From Alicyclobacillus fastidiosus (GTDB lineage Bacteria; Bacillota; Bacilli; Alicyclobacillales; Alicyclobacillaceae): a stretch of 64,000 nt of DNA. Position numbers and translations under genes: made by a program. This document shows, piece by piece, positions 1 to 8,772 of this stretch (positions within the stretch are counted from its first letter, which is position 1; every line of letters begins with the position of its first letter). Below the pieces are notes generated by a model. That model did no database searches and was not told where the DNA came from. It was given only the letters and a program-made list of their open reading frames with translations. Location of the stretch: NCBI RefSeq assembly GCF_026651875.1, contig NZ_CP104067.1, forward strand, positions 5,632,501 to 5,696,500, written 5' to 3'.

Positions 1-1094
1 CGCAGATCGACGATGTCTTGGACGTGCTCATTCGCGACAGGACAAGCCTCTTCGCAGGCGCGACAGGTGGTGCAAGCCCACACCTCCTCCTCGGTAAAAA
101 CGCCTTCAAACAGCGATGCCGAGGACATCTCTTCGGCCCCGGCCGCCATTTGCGCCAAGAGGCCCGGCCCTTGTGCGTTGATGGTGTCCTTCATCTTCAG
201 GATGACGTTACGCGGTGACAACGGTTTCCCACTCAAGGTGGCGGGGCAGTTGATGTGGCACCGCCCACACTCTGTGCACGCGTACCCGTCTAGCAGCTGC
301 TTCCACGTAAATTGATGAATCTGGCCAACGCCAAACTCTTCGATGCTCTCGTCCTCCAGGTCCAACTTCCGAAGTTTGCCCGGGGAATCATAGCGACGAA
401 AGTACCAATTCGCCATGGCACCCATCATGTGCGAGTGCTTTGAGCGAGGGATGACGTACATGAACGTCGTGAGGCAAAGTACGTGAATCCAAAACGCGAT
501 TTCCGCGATGACGACGAGCGTTGTCGCGGACAGGCCCGTAAACCCATGGGCAATGCCGTTGAGCACTGGCGATGCATACCCAGGATAGTTCCCGAGGTGC
601 GCCATCTCCGCGCCGGTCGCCACGAAGTAGGTCACGATGAGCAGGGTGATAAGACCCAGAATGGCCCCAGCCTCTAGGCTCGGTTCTGTGCGCATGGGGC
701 GAATGATGTAGCGCCGATAGGCCGCGACGATGATCGCTGCGACGACGAACAAGGAAAACATCTCTTGCATAAACAGGTACCACCCCATGGTCGCCCACGG
801 GAAATGCCAACCGCTGACGTGGTACACGAGAAAATCCAGATCTCCGAACACGAGGACTAAGAAACCCCAAAAGATAAACAGGTGGCCAATGCCGGAAGGC
901 TCAGCGATGACCTTTTTCTGCAGTATGACATTCGTGATAAAACTCCATATGCGCTCCTTGTGCCGCCCTGATCTCGCGCTGTCCGCCTGCCCTAGACGGA
1001 GGAACTTATAGCGCTGGAAGACGGCCGTCCCGAACAGAAAGACGCCTGTTCCAAATACGAGAAGAAATAGAATGAGTTGAATGATGAGTAACAT
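1..1094 (-). CDS. Membrane-bound (Fe-S)-binding oxidoreductase, FadF/heterodisulfide-reductase-like (C-terminus beyond window)
   Basis: The frame opens at an ATG at 1094 behind a strong AAGGAGG and runs off the left edge, so only about 364 residues are seen. The N-terminal ~240 residues hold several hydrophobic helices like the NarI/nitrate reductase gamma family. Two 4Fe-4S ferredoxin motifs follow: CTECGRCHINCP (about residues 273-284) and CTTCRACEEACP (about 341-352). Families with this order (FadF/YwjF, HdrD-like) pass electrons between soluble flavoproteins and the quinone pool, often from acyl-CoA dehydrogenase/ETF. The cysteine-rich CCG domain expected downstream is not in the window. 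The TetR-like operator just upstream fits fatty-acid control, but that link is inferred. Confidence 0.85.
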   Translation of the reverse strand, partial: MLLIIQLILFLLVFGTGVFLFGTAVFQRYKFLRLGQADSARSGRHKERIWSFITNVILQKKVIAEPSGIGHLFIFWGFLVLVFGDLDFLVYHVSGWHFPWATMGWYLFMQEMFSLFVVAAIIVAAYRRYIIRPMRTEPSLEAGAILGLITLLIVTYFVATGAEMAHLGNYPGYASPVLNGIAHGFTGLSATTLVVIAEIAFWIHVLCLTTFMYVIPRSKHSHMMGAMANWYFRRYDSPGKLRKLDLEDESIEEFGVGQIHQFTWKQLLDGYACTECGRCHINCPATLSGKPLSPRNVILKMKDTINAQGPGLLAQMAAGAEEMSSASLFEGVFTEEEVWACTTCRACEEACPVANEHVQDIVDL

Positions 1095-1138
1095 CGCGAT
1101 GCCTCCTTGCATGCCGTAAGGGTCGCGGGCTGAGTCGC

Positions 1139-1170
1139 CCGACCGAACGGTCGGTCTAAAGTGAATCATA
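1139..1170 (-). promoter_or_regulatory. Extended -10 promoter with TetR-like palindromic operator
   Basis: On the minus strand, TGCTATGAT gives an extended -10 (hexamer at 1165-1170). Just downstream, 1139-1154 is a palindrome CCGACCG-AA-CGGTCGG, with 7-bp arms. Its position, roughly +4 to +20, suits a roadblock repressor site. ACCGACCG/CGGTCGGT half-sites are typical of TetR-family regulators. No regulator gene is adjacent. Confidence 0.55.
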
Positions 1171-1340
1171 GCACACTTGGACGACAAAGGAATACGCCAG
1201 CGACTGGAAAATGAACGCGCTTTCTAAGTGTGCTGACTCGTCACCTCAGTGCTGGGCTCCGTCCCTCTCGGGAACGCCACCACCAGCTGTGTCTAGTGTA
1301 CCAGACGGATCGATACGGGTAGCTTGGCCGCACAACATTT

Positions 1341-1368
1341 TTGCAGGCATGCGGTCACTGATTATAAT
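1341..1368 (+). promoter_or_regulatory. Sigma-A-type promoter for the glycosyltransferase gene
   Basis: TTGCAG (1341-1346) and TATAAT (1363-1368) are separated by 16 bp. Transcription would begin near 1375, which rules out upstream start codons and supports the GTG at 1412. Confidence 0.6.
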
Positions 1369-1411
1369 GGGCAAAGAGCCATCAATTGGCGCCAAGGACG
1401 GAGTGACACTC

Positions 1412-2212
1412 GTGAACAAACCACTTGTAACCGTGTTGATTCCCGCCTATAATCGCGCGACGTACGTCGCTAAGGCAATCGAGAGCGTACAGCGGCAGAC
1501 CCTCGAAAACTTCCTTTGCATCGTCATCGACGACGGTTCAACAGACGAGACGAGGCTCCTTATAGAATCGTATGCGGCAGACGACAGTCGCATCCGTTGT
1601 CTTGCACTGCCTGAAAACCGCGGCCTCGGGCAGGCACTCGACGCGGGCCTGAGAGAAGTGACGACGCCTTTCTTCACCATCCTCGACAGCGATGACTGGT
1701 ATGCACCACGCACGCTCGAAGTCTGCCTCCACGCCATCGAGCAGGCGCCTCTCGACGTCTCGCTCGTCTGTGGCAATGCGGTCGTCTGGGAGGAACATCC
1801 AGACGGTCGACTGATTGAAAAGGAACGTCAACCAGGCAGGGCCTTTTCCAACCAGTACGACTTCATTCTCTACGGCCCTACACTCGTGCCGCGCTTTCTT
1901 CGTACGAAGACCGTCCTGTCCGTCGGCGGATTTGAGCGCGACCCCATCACGGACGGCCGCATGGCCGAGGACAGACTTCTGCTCCTGAAGCTCATCCACG
2001 TCAGCAACTTCATTTACGTAGACGAGGACTTATACCATATACGCGTGCACAAAGACAACATGACCAAGCCCCAGACGCGGGAAAAGTTCGTGGAAGTCAA
2101 GCGTTATATCTTTACGCGGATGTTAAAGGAATGGGGGGACGAATACGAAGCGGAGTTTTACATCCATCCCGAAGGTTGGCTCGATATCCGGTCGTTGATT
2201 CCGAAAAAATAA
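1412..2212 (+). CDS. Family 2 glycosyltransferase
   Basis: This 266-residue GT-A fold enzyme opens with VTVLIPAYNRA. It carries DDGSTD for nucleotide-sugar binding and DSDDW as the metal-binding DxD motif, so it probably moves a sugar from an NDP donor to a cell-envelope acceptor. No membrane segment is seen. The GTG at 1412 follows AAGGACGGAG at about 8 bp and lies downstream of a good promoter. The open frame extends back to 1211, but the extra residues resemble no domain and the -10 box lies inside them. The gene stands alone, and its acceptor cannot be predicted. Confidence 0.85.
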   Translation: MNKPLVTVLIPAYNRATYVAKAIESVQRQTLENFLCIVIDDGSTDETRLLIESYAADDSRIRCLALPENRGLGQALDAGLREVTTPFFTILDSDDWYAPRTLEVCLHAIEQAPLDVSLVCGNAVVWEEHPDGRLIEKERQPGRAFSNQYDFILYGPTLVPRFLRTKTVLSVGGFERDPITDGRMAEDRLLLLKLIHVSNFIYVDEDLYHIRVHKDNMTKPQTREKFVEVKRYIFTRMLKEWGDEYEAEFYIHPEGWLDIRSLIPKK

Positions 2213-2249
2213 AGCATTCTCCCCGAGGTACGGGGAAGCCAGCGACTCC

Positions 2250-2480
2250 TTAGGGCTTTTCTATCCCACCGTCATCGCGCCCGCCCGCTTCCGCCTCGAA
2301 CGCGCGCACAATTTGCCTCGCTCGCTGGTAGAGCGTCGCTCCGTATCGCCCCGCGAGGCGACTGCTCCACTCGCCGGTTCGCGTCGCAGACGACTGCAGA
2401 GCGACCTCACTGGCGACCTCATCCCGCATACGCTCCATCAGCATCCGGATAAGCCTTGCTTCCTGTTGCAGTGCGTCCAT
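2250..2480 (-). CDS. Small charged helical protein of unknown function
   Basis: A 76-residue product rich in Arg and Glu, predicted mostly helical, with no recognised domain. Its ATG follows GGAGG at about 11 bp. It overlaps the end of the DUF1934 gene by 43 bp and shares its direction, so it is probably the last gene of the speE-speB operon. The main doubt is whether this overlap reflects a real gene or a frame error at the end of the preceding gene. Confidence 0.5.
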   Translation of the reverse strand: MDALQQEARLIRMLMERMRDEVASEVALQSSATRTGEWSSRLAGRYGATLYQRARQIVRAFEAEAGGRDDGGIEKP

Positions 2481-3049
2481 ATGTCTGTCGGGCCTCCATT
2501 TCTCCTCTCGAGTCCGCGTGGCAGATACGGGCCTAGAGCGTCATTTCGCCTTCGTATCTCGTCGAGAGTCGGGGAATCCTTTCGGGATGAGTCGCGAGCA
2601 GTTCTATCGCTGCGGGAAAACGTGAGCTCTAACGCGACGTCGCTCTCCTCACCAGCCATCATCATGACGTACGCGAGGGTCACACGGCCGCCGTCGGGAT
2701 GAATGTCCACCTGTAAGTGCGTCGTTTGCGTGGAAATGGCGATAGCCTGGCTGCCCATCGTCATGCGGGACGTGTGCGATTCTCCCTCGCGAAACGTGTG
2801 CGTCCAATCGATGAGGCCGTGGCGGATCCAGGTGAGCGCGAGGGGCTCCAAGCGCAACGTCGTGCGCACAGAGCCGGTGTCGCCCGACACCGACTCCTCG
2901 TAGGAAAGGTAGTGCGCGCCCGCCCGCTGTTGCCAGGTAACGTCGGCGATGCGCTCGGTTTCGACTTGGCCCCCGGCGGCGGTGCGCCGGACCCACGTCA
3001 AGACGCAAGTGCGCTTGCATTTCTTCGGCGTTGACGGCTCTGTGGGCAT
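2438..3049 (-). CDS. DUF1934 (YwiB-like) beta-barrel protein with a long C-terminal tail
   Basis: The first ~140 residues match the short lipocalin-like YwiB/DUF1934 pattern: alternating beta strands with RTTLRLEP and LIDWTHTF-type segments, ending near VALELTFSRS. Bacillus YwiB is about 140 residues, but this frame continues to 203 with a charged tail that overlaps the next gene. The tail may be a real extension or a late frameshift. The gene begins 8 bp after speB stops and is translationally close to it. Its function is unknown. In Bacillus, ywiB lies in the same general neighbourhood as speE-speB. Confidence 0.7.
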   Translation of the reverse strand: MPTEPSTPKKCKRTCVLTWVRRTAAGGQVETERIADVTWQQRAGAHYLSYEESVSGDTGSVRTTLRLEPLALTWIRHGLIDWTHTFREGESHTSRMTMGSQAIAISTQTTHLQVDIHPDGGRVTLAYVMMMAGEESDVALELTFSRSDRTARDSSRKDSPTLDEIRRRNDALGPYLPRGLERRNGGPTDIWTHCNRKQGLSGC

Positions 3050-3057
3050 GGCACAAC

Positions 3058-3945
3058 CTACTTCACAAACGCGAGCAGGGCTTCGCGAATGAGTTTCGAA
3101 GCGAGAATTTGCGTTTGTTCTGTCGGGTCTATCTGCGGGGCTACCTCGACGAGGTCGAACCCGACGACGTTTAGCGACCCAAGGTATTGCATCGCCTTAA
3201 ACGCCTCCGCGGCGAAAATGCCACCGTGTTCGGCGGTGCCGGTGCCGGGGGCGGTGGCGGGATCGAATACGTCGATGTCCCACGTCACGTACACGGGCTT
3301 GCCGTGAAGCTCCGGCAGGACGCTGCGAAGCGGCTCAGCTAAGTCGAACGGGAAAAAGTGCGTGTTGCGCCGGGCCCATTCGAACTCCTCGCGCATACCC
3401 GAGCGAATGCCAAACTGATAGACCTTGTCCGGCCCGATGGCATCACACACCTTCTTGATGATGGTGGCGTGTGAGAACGGTTGGCCTTCGTAGTGCTCGC
3501 GCAGATCTGTGTGTGCGTCGATGTGGATGACGTGCAGTTCTGGATACTTTTCCGCAGCTGCGCGAATCGATCCCCACGACACCAAGTGTTCCCCACCGAG
3601 GCCAATCGGCAACTTGTCCCTTTCGTACAGCGCGCGGACGTACGTGTAAATCCGGTGGACGCTCTCCTCTGGGTTGCCGAACGGGAGCGGGATGTCGCCC
3701 GCGTCAAAATAGGCTATCTCAGAGAGGTCCTTATCCAGATACGGACTGTATTCCTCAAGCCCCAGGCTCACCTCGCGGATGCGCGTCGGGCCGAGCCGCG
3801 TACCGGCCCGAAACGACACGGTCCAGTCCATCGGCATCCCGTAGATGACCGCCTGTGCGGCGTCGAAGTCCTCTGTGGACCCGATGAATACATTTCCACT
3901 GTACTCGGGCGCGAACGGCCTCGTGATCTCAAAGTCAAAACTCAT
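3058..3945 (-). CDS. speB: Agmatinase (agmatine ureohydrolase)
   Basis: This 295-residue ureohydrolase hydrolyses agmatine to putrescine and urea in the cytoplasm. The binuclear manganese site is visible: GGEHL, DAHTDLR and DIDVFDPATAPGTG supply the conserved His and Asp ligands. The family core is complete and the length is normal. The ATG overlaps the speE stop as ATGA (3942-3945), so the two are translationally coupled. Together they make putrescine and then spermidine. Confidence 0.95.
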   Translation of the reverse strand: MSFDFEITRPFAPEYSGNVFIGSTEDFDAAQAVIYGMPMDWTVSFRAGTRLGPTRIREVSLGLEEYSPYLDKDLSEIAYFDAGDIPLPFGNPEESVHRIYTYVRALYERDKLPIGLGGEHLVSWGSIRAAAEKYPELHVIHIDAHTDLREHYEGQPFSHATIIKKVCDAIGPDKVYQFGIRSGMREEFEWARRNTHFFPFDLAEPLRSVLPELHGKPVYVTWDIDVFDPATAPGTGTAEHGGIFAAEAFKAMQYLGSLNVVGFDLVEVAPQIDPTEQTQILASKLIREALLAFVK

Positions 3946-4775
3946 GACTGGACAAGCTCCTTTACGAACTCAGGCAGGGCCAAAGCGGCGTGGTGCACTT
4001 GTGCATTGTAGTAGCGGGTATTCTTCACGCGCGATTCAGTCACGTCCTGTGGACGGTGCACTTTGCTGCCCATGGTGAAGCTCCACATCCCCGTCGGGTA
4101 CGTCGGAATGTGCGCCAGGTACAATTGCGTGATGGGGAACGTCTTGCCGATGTCCTGATTCACGCGGCGAATGAGCTCCTGGTTGGCAAACGGAGATTCG
4201 GTCTGTGCTGCCATCAGCCCGTCCGACTTGAGCGCGGCGTACACCGATTCGTAAAAGTTCTTGCTGAACAGGCCCACAGCCGGACCGATTGGGTCCGTCG
4301 AGTCGATGAGAATGACGTCAAACGTGTCGGGATGGTCCTCCACGTACTTGATGCCGTCGACAATCTGAACGTCGACGCGCGCGTCGCAAAGACCCGCAGC
4401 AATTTGTGGAAAGTACTTCTTCGACGCCTCGACGACTGCGCCGTCAATCTCGGCGAGCACTGCCCGCTCGACCGACGGGTGCTTGATGACCTCGCGAATA
4501 ATGCCGCCATCGCCGCCGCCGACGACGAGCACGTTCTTCGGGTTGGGGTGCGTGTGCATCGGCACGTGCGACAACATTTCGTGATAGACGAACTCATCCT
4601 TGTCCGTCGTCATGACGCAGCCATCCAAAACAAGCAGACGACCGTACTGATGCGTTTCATAGACATCCAATGTCTGATATGGAGTCACTTCACTATGTAA
4701 TGTCTTCTCGACGCGCAGACCGATGGACAAATTGTCGTTTTGCAACTCGGTAAACCATAAATTCGATTGAGGCAC
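3942..4775 (-). CDS. speE: Spermidine synthase (polyamine aminopropyltransferase)
   Basis: This 277-residue enzyme transfers the aminopropyl group of decarboxylated AdoMet to putrescine. The Rossmann-like methyltransferase fold shows VVGGGDGGIIREV for cofactor binding, and IDSTDPIGPA carries the catalytic Asp region. I chose the GTG at 4775 because AGAGGAGAG precedes it by about 8 bp and the product then begins like the family (PQSNLWFTE). The frame stays open to 4868, but that stretch contains the promoter. It is the first gene of the operon speE-speB-DUF1934 and is divergent from the penicillin-binding protein gene, as in Bacillus. Confidence 0.95.
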   Translation of the reverse strand: MPQSNLWFTELQNDNLSIGLRVEKTLHSEVTPYQTLDVYETHQYGRLLVLDGCVMTTDKDEFVYHEMLSHVPMHTHPNPKNVLVVGGGDGGIIREVIKHPSVERAVLAEIDGAVVEASKKYFPQIAAGLCDARVDVQIVDGIKYVEDHPDTFDVILIDSTDPIGPAVGLFSKNFYESVYAALKSDGLMAAQTESPFANQELIRRVNQDIGKTFPITQLYLAHIPTYPTGMWSFTMGSKVHRPQDVTESRVKNTRYYNAQVHHAALALPEFVKELVQS

Positions 4776-4811
4776 GTTTGTGTCTCTCCTCTCAAAAGGC
4801 ATGCAGCCCGT

Positions 4812-4839
4812 ATTATACCAAACTGAGGGCGGCGGTAAA
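4812..4839 (-). promoter_or_regulatory. Promoter of the speE operon
   Basis: On the minus strand, TTTACC (4834-4839) and TATAAT (4812-4817) are 16 bp apart. The leader to the GTG at 4775 is about 30 nt and contains the ribosome binding site. Confidence 0.55.
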
Positions 4840-4918
4840 CGGTTGTCATATCCCATACATTTCCACACAGGAACGTGGGCAACCTACCTTCCATCATTCC
4901 CCTCGGGAGGTCATCCAA

Positions 4919-6958
4919 TTGCGTCGGATAACAGATACCAGCAAGCAGTCCACCAAAGTGTACCGCCGCAAACCCGGGAGCAAAAAGCTTTGGCTCTCCG
5001 CCATCTTCATCCCCCTCGCGACCGGTTTCACAGGCATGTCGCTGATGCTCGTCCTCCTGCGATATCTGCCGCTGCCGGACCAGTCGCTCGTCAATCCAAC
5101 GGAGATCGAGAGCGACGACGGATTGCGCCTCGCCGAGTGGACGAGCACCGGGACGGATGAACAACCGGTCCCCCTGTCGCGCATTCCCAAGGCGCTCGTC
5201 GACGCGACACTGGCCGTGGAGGATACGAACTTCTATCACGATCACGCCATCGACCTCAAATCGACCGCCCGCGCGATGCTCGTCAACCTGCGCCACGGCC
5301 AAGTCGTAGAGGGTGGCTCGACGATTACGCAACAGTTGGCCAAAAACCTGTTTCTGACGCAGGACCGGACGTATTCGCGAAAAATCCGCGAAGCGCTGTT
5401 CGCCATGCAACTAGAATTGCACGAGTCGAAGGACTGGATTCTCAACCGCTATCTCAACGTGGTCTACTACGGCCACGGTGCGTACGGCGTGCAGGCGGCG
5501 TCACACCTCTATTTCAACAAATCGGTCGACGACCTCAATCTGGCCGAATGCGCGATGCTCGCAGGCCTGCCAAAAGGTCCGTCGATTTACTCGCCGCTCA
5601 CCGACATGCGCCTGGCCAAACAGCGCCAACATGTCGTGCTCGCGCGGATGGTGCGGGCCGGGTATTTGACGAAGGGGCAGGCGGATGCGGCTTACCGCAC
5701 GCCGATTCACGTCGCCACCTACCACACACCCGTCGTGCGAGCGCCGTACTTTACGGCGGTGGCCGTCAACGAGGCGAAACAGCAGTACCAGATCAGCACG
5801 GAACATCTGTACCAAGGTGACTTGCGCATCCATACGACGCTAGATCCGCTGCTTCAGCAGGCCGCCGAACGCGCCGTCCAGACCACCTTGCCAAAGGGCA
5901 GCGACATCCAGGCGGCACTCGTGGCTATCGATCCGCACACGGGCGCCATCAAGGCGCTTGTCGGCGGCCGCGACTTCAAGACGAGTCCCTATAACCGGGC
6001 GATGGCGCCGAGGCAGCCGGGATCGACGTTTAAAGGCATTCTCTACACAGCGGCGTTGGAGAACGGCTGGACGCCTGCCAATCAGGTCGAGAGCAAGTTG
6101 ACGACGTTCGTCTACGGGCCAAATCACGATAAGCAGTACACCGTCCACGATTACGGCGACTTCTACGCGGAGCGACCGCTGACCTTGAGGGAGGCCCTGG
6201 CGAGATCGGACAACGTCTACGCGGTCCACACGAACCTGGCCATCGGCCCGCAGAAAGTGGTGGAGATGGCCCGTCGGATGGGTATAGAGTCGTCGCTCCA
6301 ACCGTATCCGTCGCTGGCGCTCGGCGTGTTCCCGGTATCGCCGCTGGAGCTGGCCACAGCCTATGCGACGCTCGCCAACGGCGGCTATCGCGTGTCGCCG
6401 TTTGCGGTGAAGGAAATTGACTCGCCGGGGAACGAACTGGCCGCACACCCGTCGCCCGAGCGCGTCATCTCGCCGCAAATCGCGTACCAGATGACCGACT
6501 TGCTGACGAGTGTGCTCGAGCGAAACGGAACTGGGTACTCGGTGCACGACTACCTCCACGACGTCGCTGCGGCCAAGACGGGAACGACGGACACCGATGC
6601 ATGGATGGTCGGCTACACGCCAAACCTCGTGTGCGCGGTATGGGTGGGCTACGACTCGAATCGCCCGCTCACCGTCGCAGAGTCCCACCTCGCGTCGCCG
6701 ATTTGGGCAAAGTTCATGGGCACCGTGCAGACGCATTTGCCTTATCAGTGGTATCAGCCGGCCCCTGGTCTGAAGCCATACACACTTGATCCACTGACGG
6801 GCAAACTGGCAACCCCGCTCTGCCGAACGACCGAGATCGACTACTTTGTGCCTGGCACGGAGCCCACCTCTCCTTGCCCGGTGCACGCGCCCGCGCAACC
6901 AGAACAGAAATCGACGCCGAAACAAAAATTGTTCGGATGGTTCCAAAAATGGTTCTAG
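4919..6958 (+). CDS. Class A penicillin-binding protein (PbpG-like glycosyltransferase/transpeptidase)
   Basis: A 679-residue bifunctional peptidoglycan synthase anchored by one N-terminal transmembrane segment (about residues 22-45). The GT51 domain has EDTNFYHDH (from ~101) and GGSTITQQ (~132). The transpeptidase has STFK with the acylated Ser at ~369, SDN at ~430 and KTG at ~553, so both activities look intact. The TTG at 4919 follows GGGAGG at 8 bp. The open frame back to 4778 overlaps the divergent promoter and is unlikely to be coding. The divergent pairing with speE matches pbpG-speE in Bacillus. It should act at the outer face of the membrane during growth or sporulation. Confidence 0.93.
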   Translation: MRRITDTSKQSTKVYRRKPGSKKLWLSAIFIPLATGFTGMSLMLVLLRYLPLPDQSLVNPTEIESDDGLRLAEWTSTGTDEQPVPLSRIPKALVDATLAVEDTNFYHDHAIDLKSTARAMLVNLRHGQVVEGGSTITQQLAKNLFLTQDRTYSRKIREALFAMQLELHESKDWILNRYLNVVYYGHGAYGVQAASHLYFNKSVDDLNLAECAMLAGLPKGPSIYSPLTDMRLAKQRQHVVLARMVRAGYLTKGQADAAYRTPIHVATYHTPVVRAPYFTAVAVNEAKQQYQISTEHLYQGDLRIHTTLDPLLQQAAERAVQTTLPKGSDIQAALVAIDPHTGAIKALVGGRDFKTSPYNRAMAPRQPGSTFKGILYTAALENGWTPANQVESKLTTFVYGPNHDKQYTVHDYGDFYAERPLTLREALARSDNVYAVHTNLAIGPQKVVEMARRMGIESSLQPYPSLALGVFPVSPLELATAYATLANGGYRVSPFAVKEIDSPGNELAAHPSPERVISPQIAYQMTDLLTSVLERNGTGYSVHDYLHDVAAAKTGTTDTDAWMVGYTPNLVCAVWVGYDSNRPLTVAESHLASPIWAKFMGTVQTHLPYQWYQPAPGLKPYTLDPLTGKLATPLCRTTEIDYFVPGTEPTSPCPVHAPAQPEQKSTPKQKLFGWFQKWF

Positions 6959-7028
6959 ACGGCGCCAATCGAGCTTCTAACTGTGCTACAATGGCGGCAA
7001 TCAACCAAGGAGGGGTGGGGCGTCAGCT

Positions 7029-8216
7029 ATGGAACAACGCCTGTCCGAACGCGTTCGCAACATTAAACCGTCTGCGACGATGAGCGTCGACGCGAAGACG
7101 AAATCGCTCGTGGCTTCGGGGCAACCCGTAATCAATATGAGCGTCGGAGAGCCAGACTTTGATACGCCGACCGCAGCTGCCTTTGCGGGCATCCGCGCCA
7201 TCACAAACGGCAACACGCGCTACACGCCGGCCGCTGGCACAGTGGCGCTGCGTCAAGCGATTGCGCGCAAACTGATGACGGAAAACGGCCTGACCTACGC
7301 AGCAGAGCAGATTATTGTCTCGAACGGCGCAAAACACACGCTGTACAACGTATTTGTAGCCATCTGTGACGAGGGCGACGAAGTCATCCTCCCGGCACCG
7401 TACTGGGTCTCGTACCCTGAACAAATCGAACTCGCCGGCGCGAAGCCGGTGATCGTAGGCTGTGACGAATCCACACAGTTCAAGATGACGCCGGCGCAGT
7501 TGGAGGCCGCCATCACGCCGAACACGAAAGCGGTGCTCTTGAATACGCCGTCTAACCCGACCGGGGCCGTCTACCACGAGGAAGAACTGCAGGCACTCGC
7601 CAAAGTGCTGCGCAACCACGACGTCTATGTCGTCCTCGACGAAATTTACGAACGGCTCGTATACGACGTCAAGCAGACGAGCCTCGCCGCTATCGCGCCT
7701 GAACTGCAAGACCGCGTCATCGTCGTCAACGGTTTCTCGAAGGCATTTGCAATGACCGGGTGGCGCCTTGGGTACGCAGCGGCACCGGCCGACGTCGCGA
7801 AAGCCATGGCGAGCTTCCAAAGTCACTCCACGGGCAGCCCGTCGTCGATGTCCCAGGCCGCGGGCCTGACCGCGTTATCGCACTTCGATCCGGCCGTCGT
7901 CGAGACCTTCCAGCACCGCCGCGACGTCCTCGTCGAGGGCCTCAACGCGCTCGCTGGCGTCAGCTGTCTGCCGCCAGAGGGCGCGTTCTACGCGTTCCCT
8001 GACATTTCCGGCGTCATCGGCAAGCGCTATGAGGGCACGCCAATCGAGTCCGCCACTGACTACTGTCAACTGCTGCTCGAAAAGGCCCTCGTGGCGAGTG
8101 TCCCCGGCGACGCATTCGGCTCGCCGAACCACGTTCGCTTCTCCTACGCCGTCGCCGACGACGACATCGCAGAAGCTGTGCAGCGCATGCGCCAGTTCCA
8201 CCAGAAGCTGAGCTGA
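7029..8216 (+). CDS. Pyridoxal-phosphate aminotransferase, aspartate aminotransferase type
   Basis: A 395-residue class I aminotransferase. SNGAKHTL and PYWVSYPEQ line the cofactor pocket, NTPSNPTGA carries the conserved Asn, and NGFSKAFAMTGWRLG holds the Schiff-base Lys and the phosphate-binding Arg. The type interconverts aspartate and oxaloacetate with 2-oxoglutarate as partner, though related members accept other amino acids. AAGGAGGGG precedes the ATG by about 11 bp. An extended -10 (TGCTACAAT, ending at 6992) lies upstream. It is monocistronic, closed by the hairpin at 8260-8300. Confidence 0.92.
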   Translation: MEQRLSERVRNIKPSATMSVDAKTKSLVASGQPVINMSVGEPDFDTPTAAAFAGIRAITNGNTRYTPAAGTVALRQAIARKLMTENGLTYAAEQIIVSNGAKHTLYNVFVAICDEGDEVILPAPYWVSYPEQIELAGAKPVIVGCDESTQFKMTPAQLEAAITPNTKAVLLNTPSNPTGAVYHEEELQALAKVLRNHDVYVVLDEIYERLVYDVKQTSLAAIAPELQDRVIVVNGFSKAFAMTGWRLGYAAAPADVAKAMASFQSHSTGSPSSMSQAAGLTALSHFDPAVVETFQHRRDVLVEGLNALAGVSCLPPEGAFYAFPDISGVIGKRYEGTPIESATDYCQLLLEKALVASVPGDAFGSPNHVRFSYAVADDDIAEAVQRMRQFHQKLS

Positions 8217-8259
8217 CATCGCGAACTCTCCGCCCTCGTCGAGACTTACACGGCAGACA

Positions 8260-8300
8260 AAAGGGACCGTCGAGCGCTCATGCGCTTTGGCGGTCCCTTT
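8260..8300. terminator. Bidirectional terminator hairpin
   Basis: AAAGGGACCG (8260-8269) pairs with CGGTCCCTTT (8291-8300) between convergent genes. The A/T-flanked stem can work on both strands. Confidence 0.7.
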
Positions 8301-8305
8301 GTCCA

Positions 8306-8557
8306 TCACTCCGTGGTGTCCGGATTTTGCTGCCCATGCGGGTGTGCGGGGTGGATTTCCCCGTACGGATCTGTCCAGTTCTCATCGTTCTGAATTTGAA
8401 TGAGCCCCGCCGTATCGAGCTCGTGAAGGACCTCAAATAGGCTGTCGCGCTTGTCTTGCGGGAGCGCCCGAACAAACTCGTTGACGTCCTGAGCGGGTGC
8501 CGCCTGGACAAAGTGCACTCCACCGTATTTCGCGTATAACTCACGTTTTAATGGCAT
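8306..8557 (-). CDS. Small acidic protein of unknown function
   Basis: An 83-residue protein beginning MPLKRELYAKYGG, with a charged middle and an Asn/Pro/His-rich tail (HPAHPHGQQN). No domain is recognised. GAAGGGGTG precedes the ATG at 8557 by about 9 bp, and an upstream in-frame start at 8590 has no such site. It is convergent with the aminotransferase gene and shares its terminator. The good ribosome site and clean boundaries support a real gene. Confidence 0.6.
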   Translation of the reverse strand: MPLKRELYAKYGGVHFVQAAPAQDVNEFVRALPQDKRDSLFEVLHELDTAGLIQIQNDENWTDPYGEIHPAHPHGQQNPDTTE

Positions 8558-8772
8558 CGACGTTGCACCCCTTCCCCACGTATGACACAAGCCGGTTCTT
8601 TGCTATTCTGTGCCCTCCGCCCCGTCCTATACACGTCTCGCCAACGTGTGCGCACCAGCCGCAAGACACTGCAATAGGATAGGAGAGAAATTCTATGCGG
8701 AAGTGAGGTGCAACCGCCACGAACCGGACATCGAACGGAAAAGGTCGCAGCCGGAGCGCGCATGCACCAACC

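Noticed and set aside
388..870. Minus-strand open frame inside the Fe-S oxidoreductase
   Set aside because: Another minus-strand frame encodes a coherent membrane and iron-sulfur protein across the same bases.
1211..1411. N-terminal extension of the glycosyltransferase
   Set aside because: It contains the TATAAT promoter box and codes for no known domain; a GTG with a good ribosome site lies at 1412.
3481..4700. Plus-strand open frames opposite speB and speE
   Set aside because: They are shadows of well-recognised polyamine enzymes on the minus strand.
5840..6946. Long open frame on the minus strand (368 codons)
   Set aside because: It lies wholly opposite the penicillin-binding protein gene, is Arg/His-rich, and has no domain or ribosome site; a GC-biased shadow.
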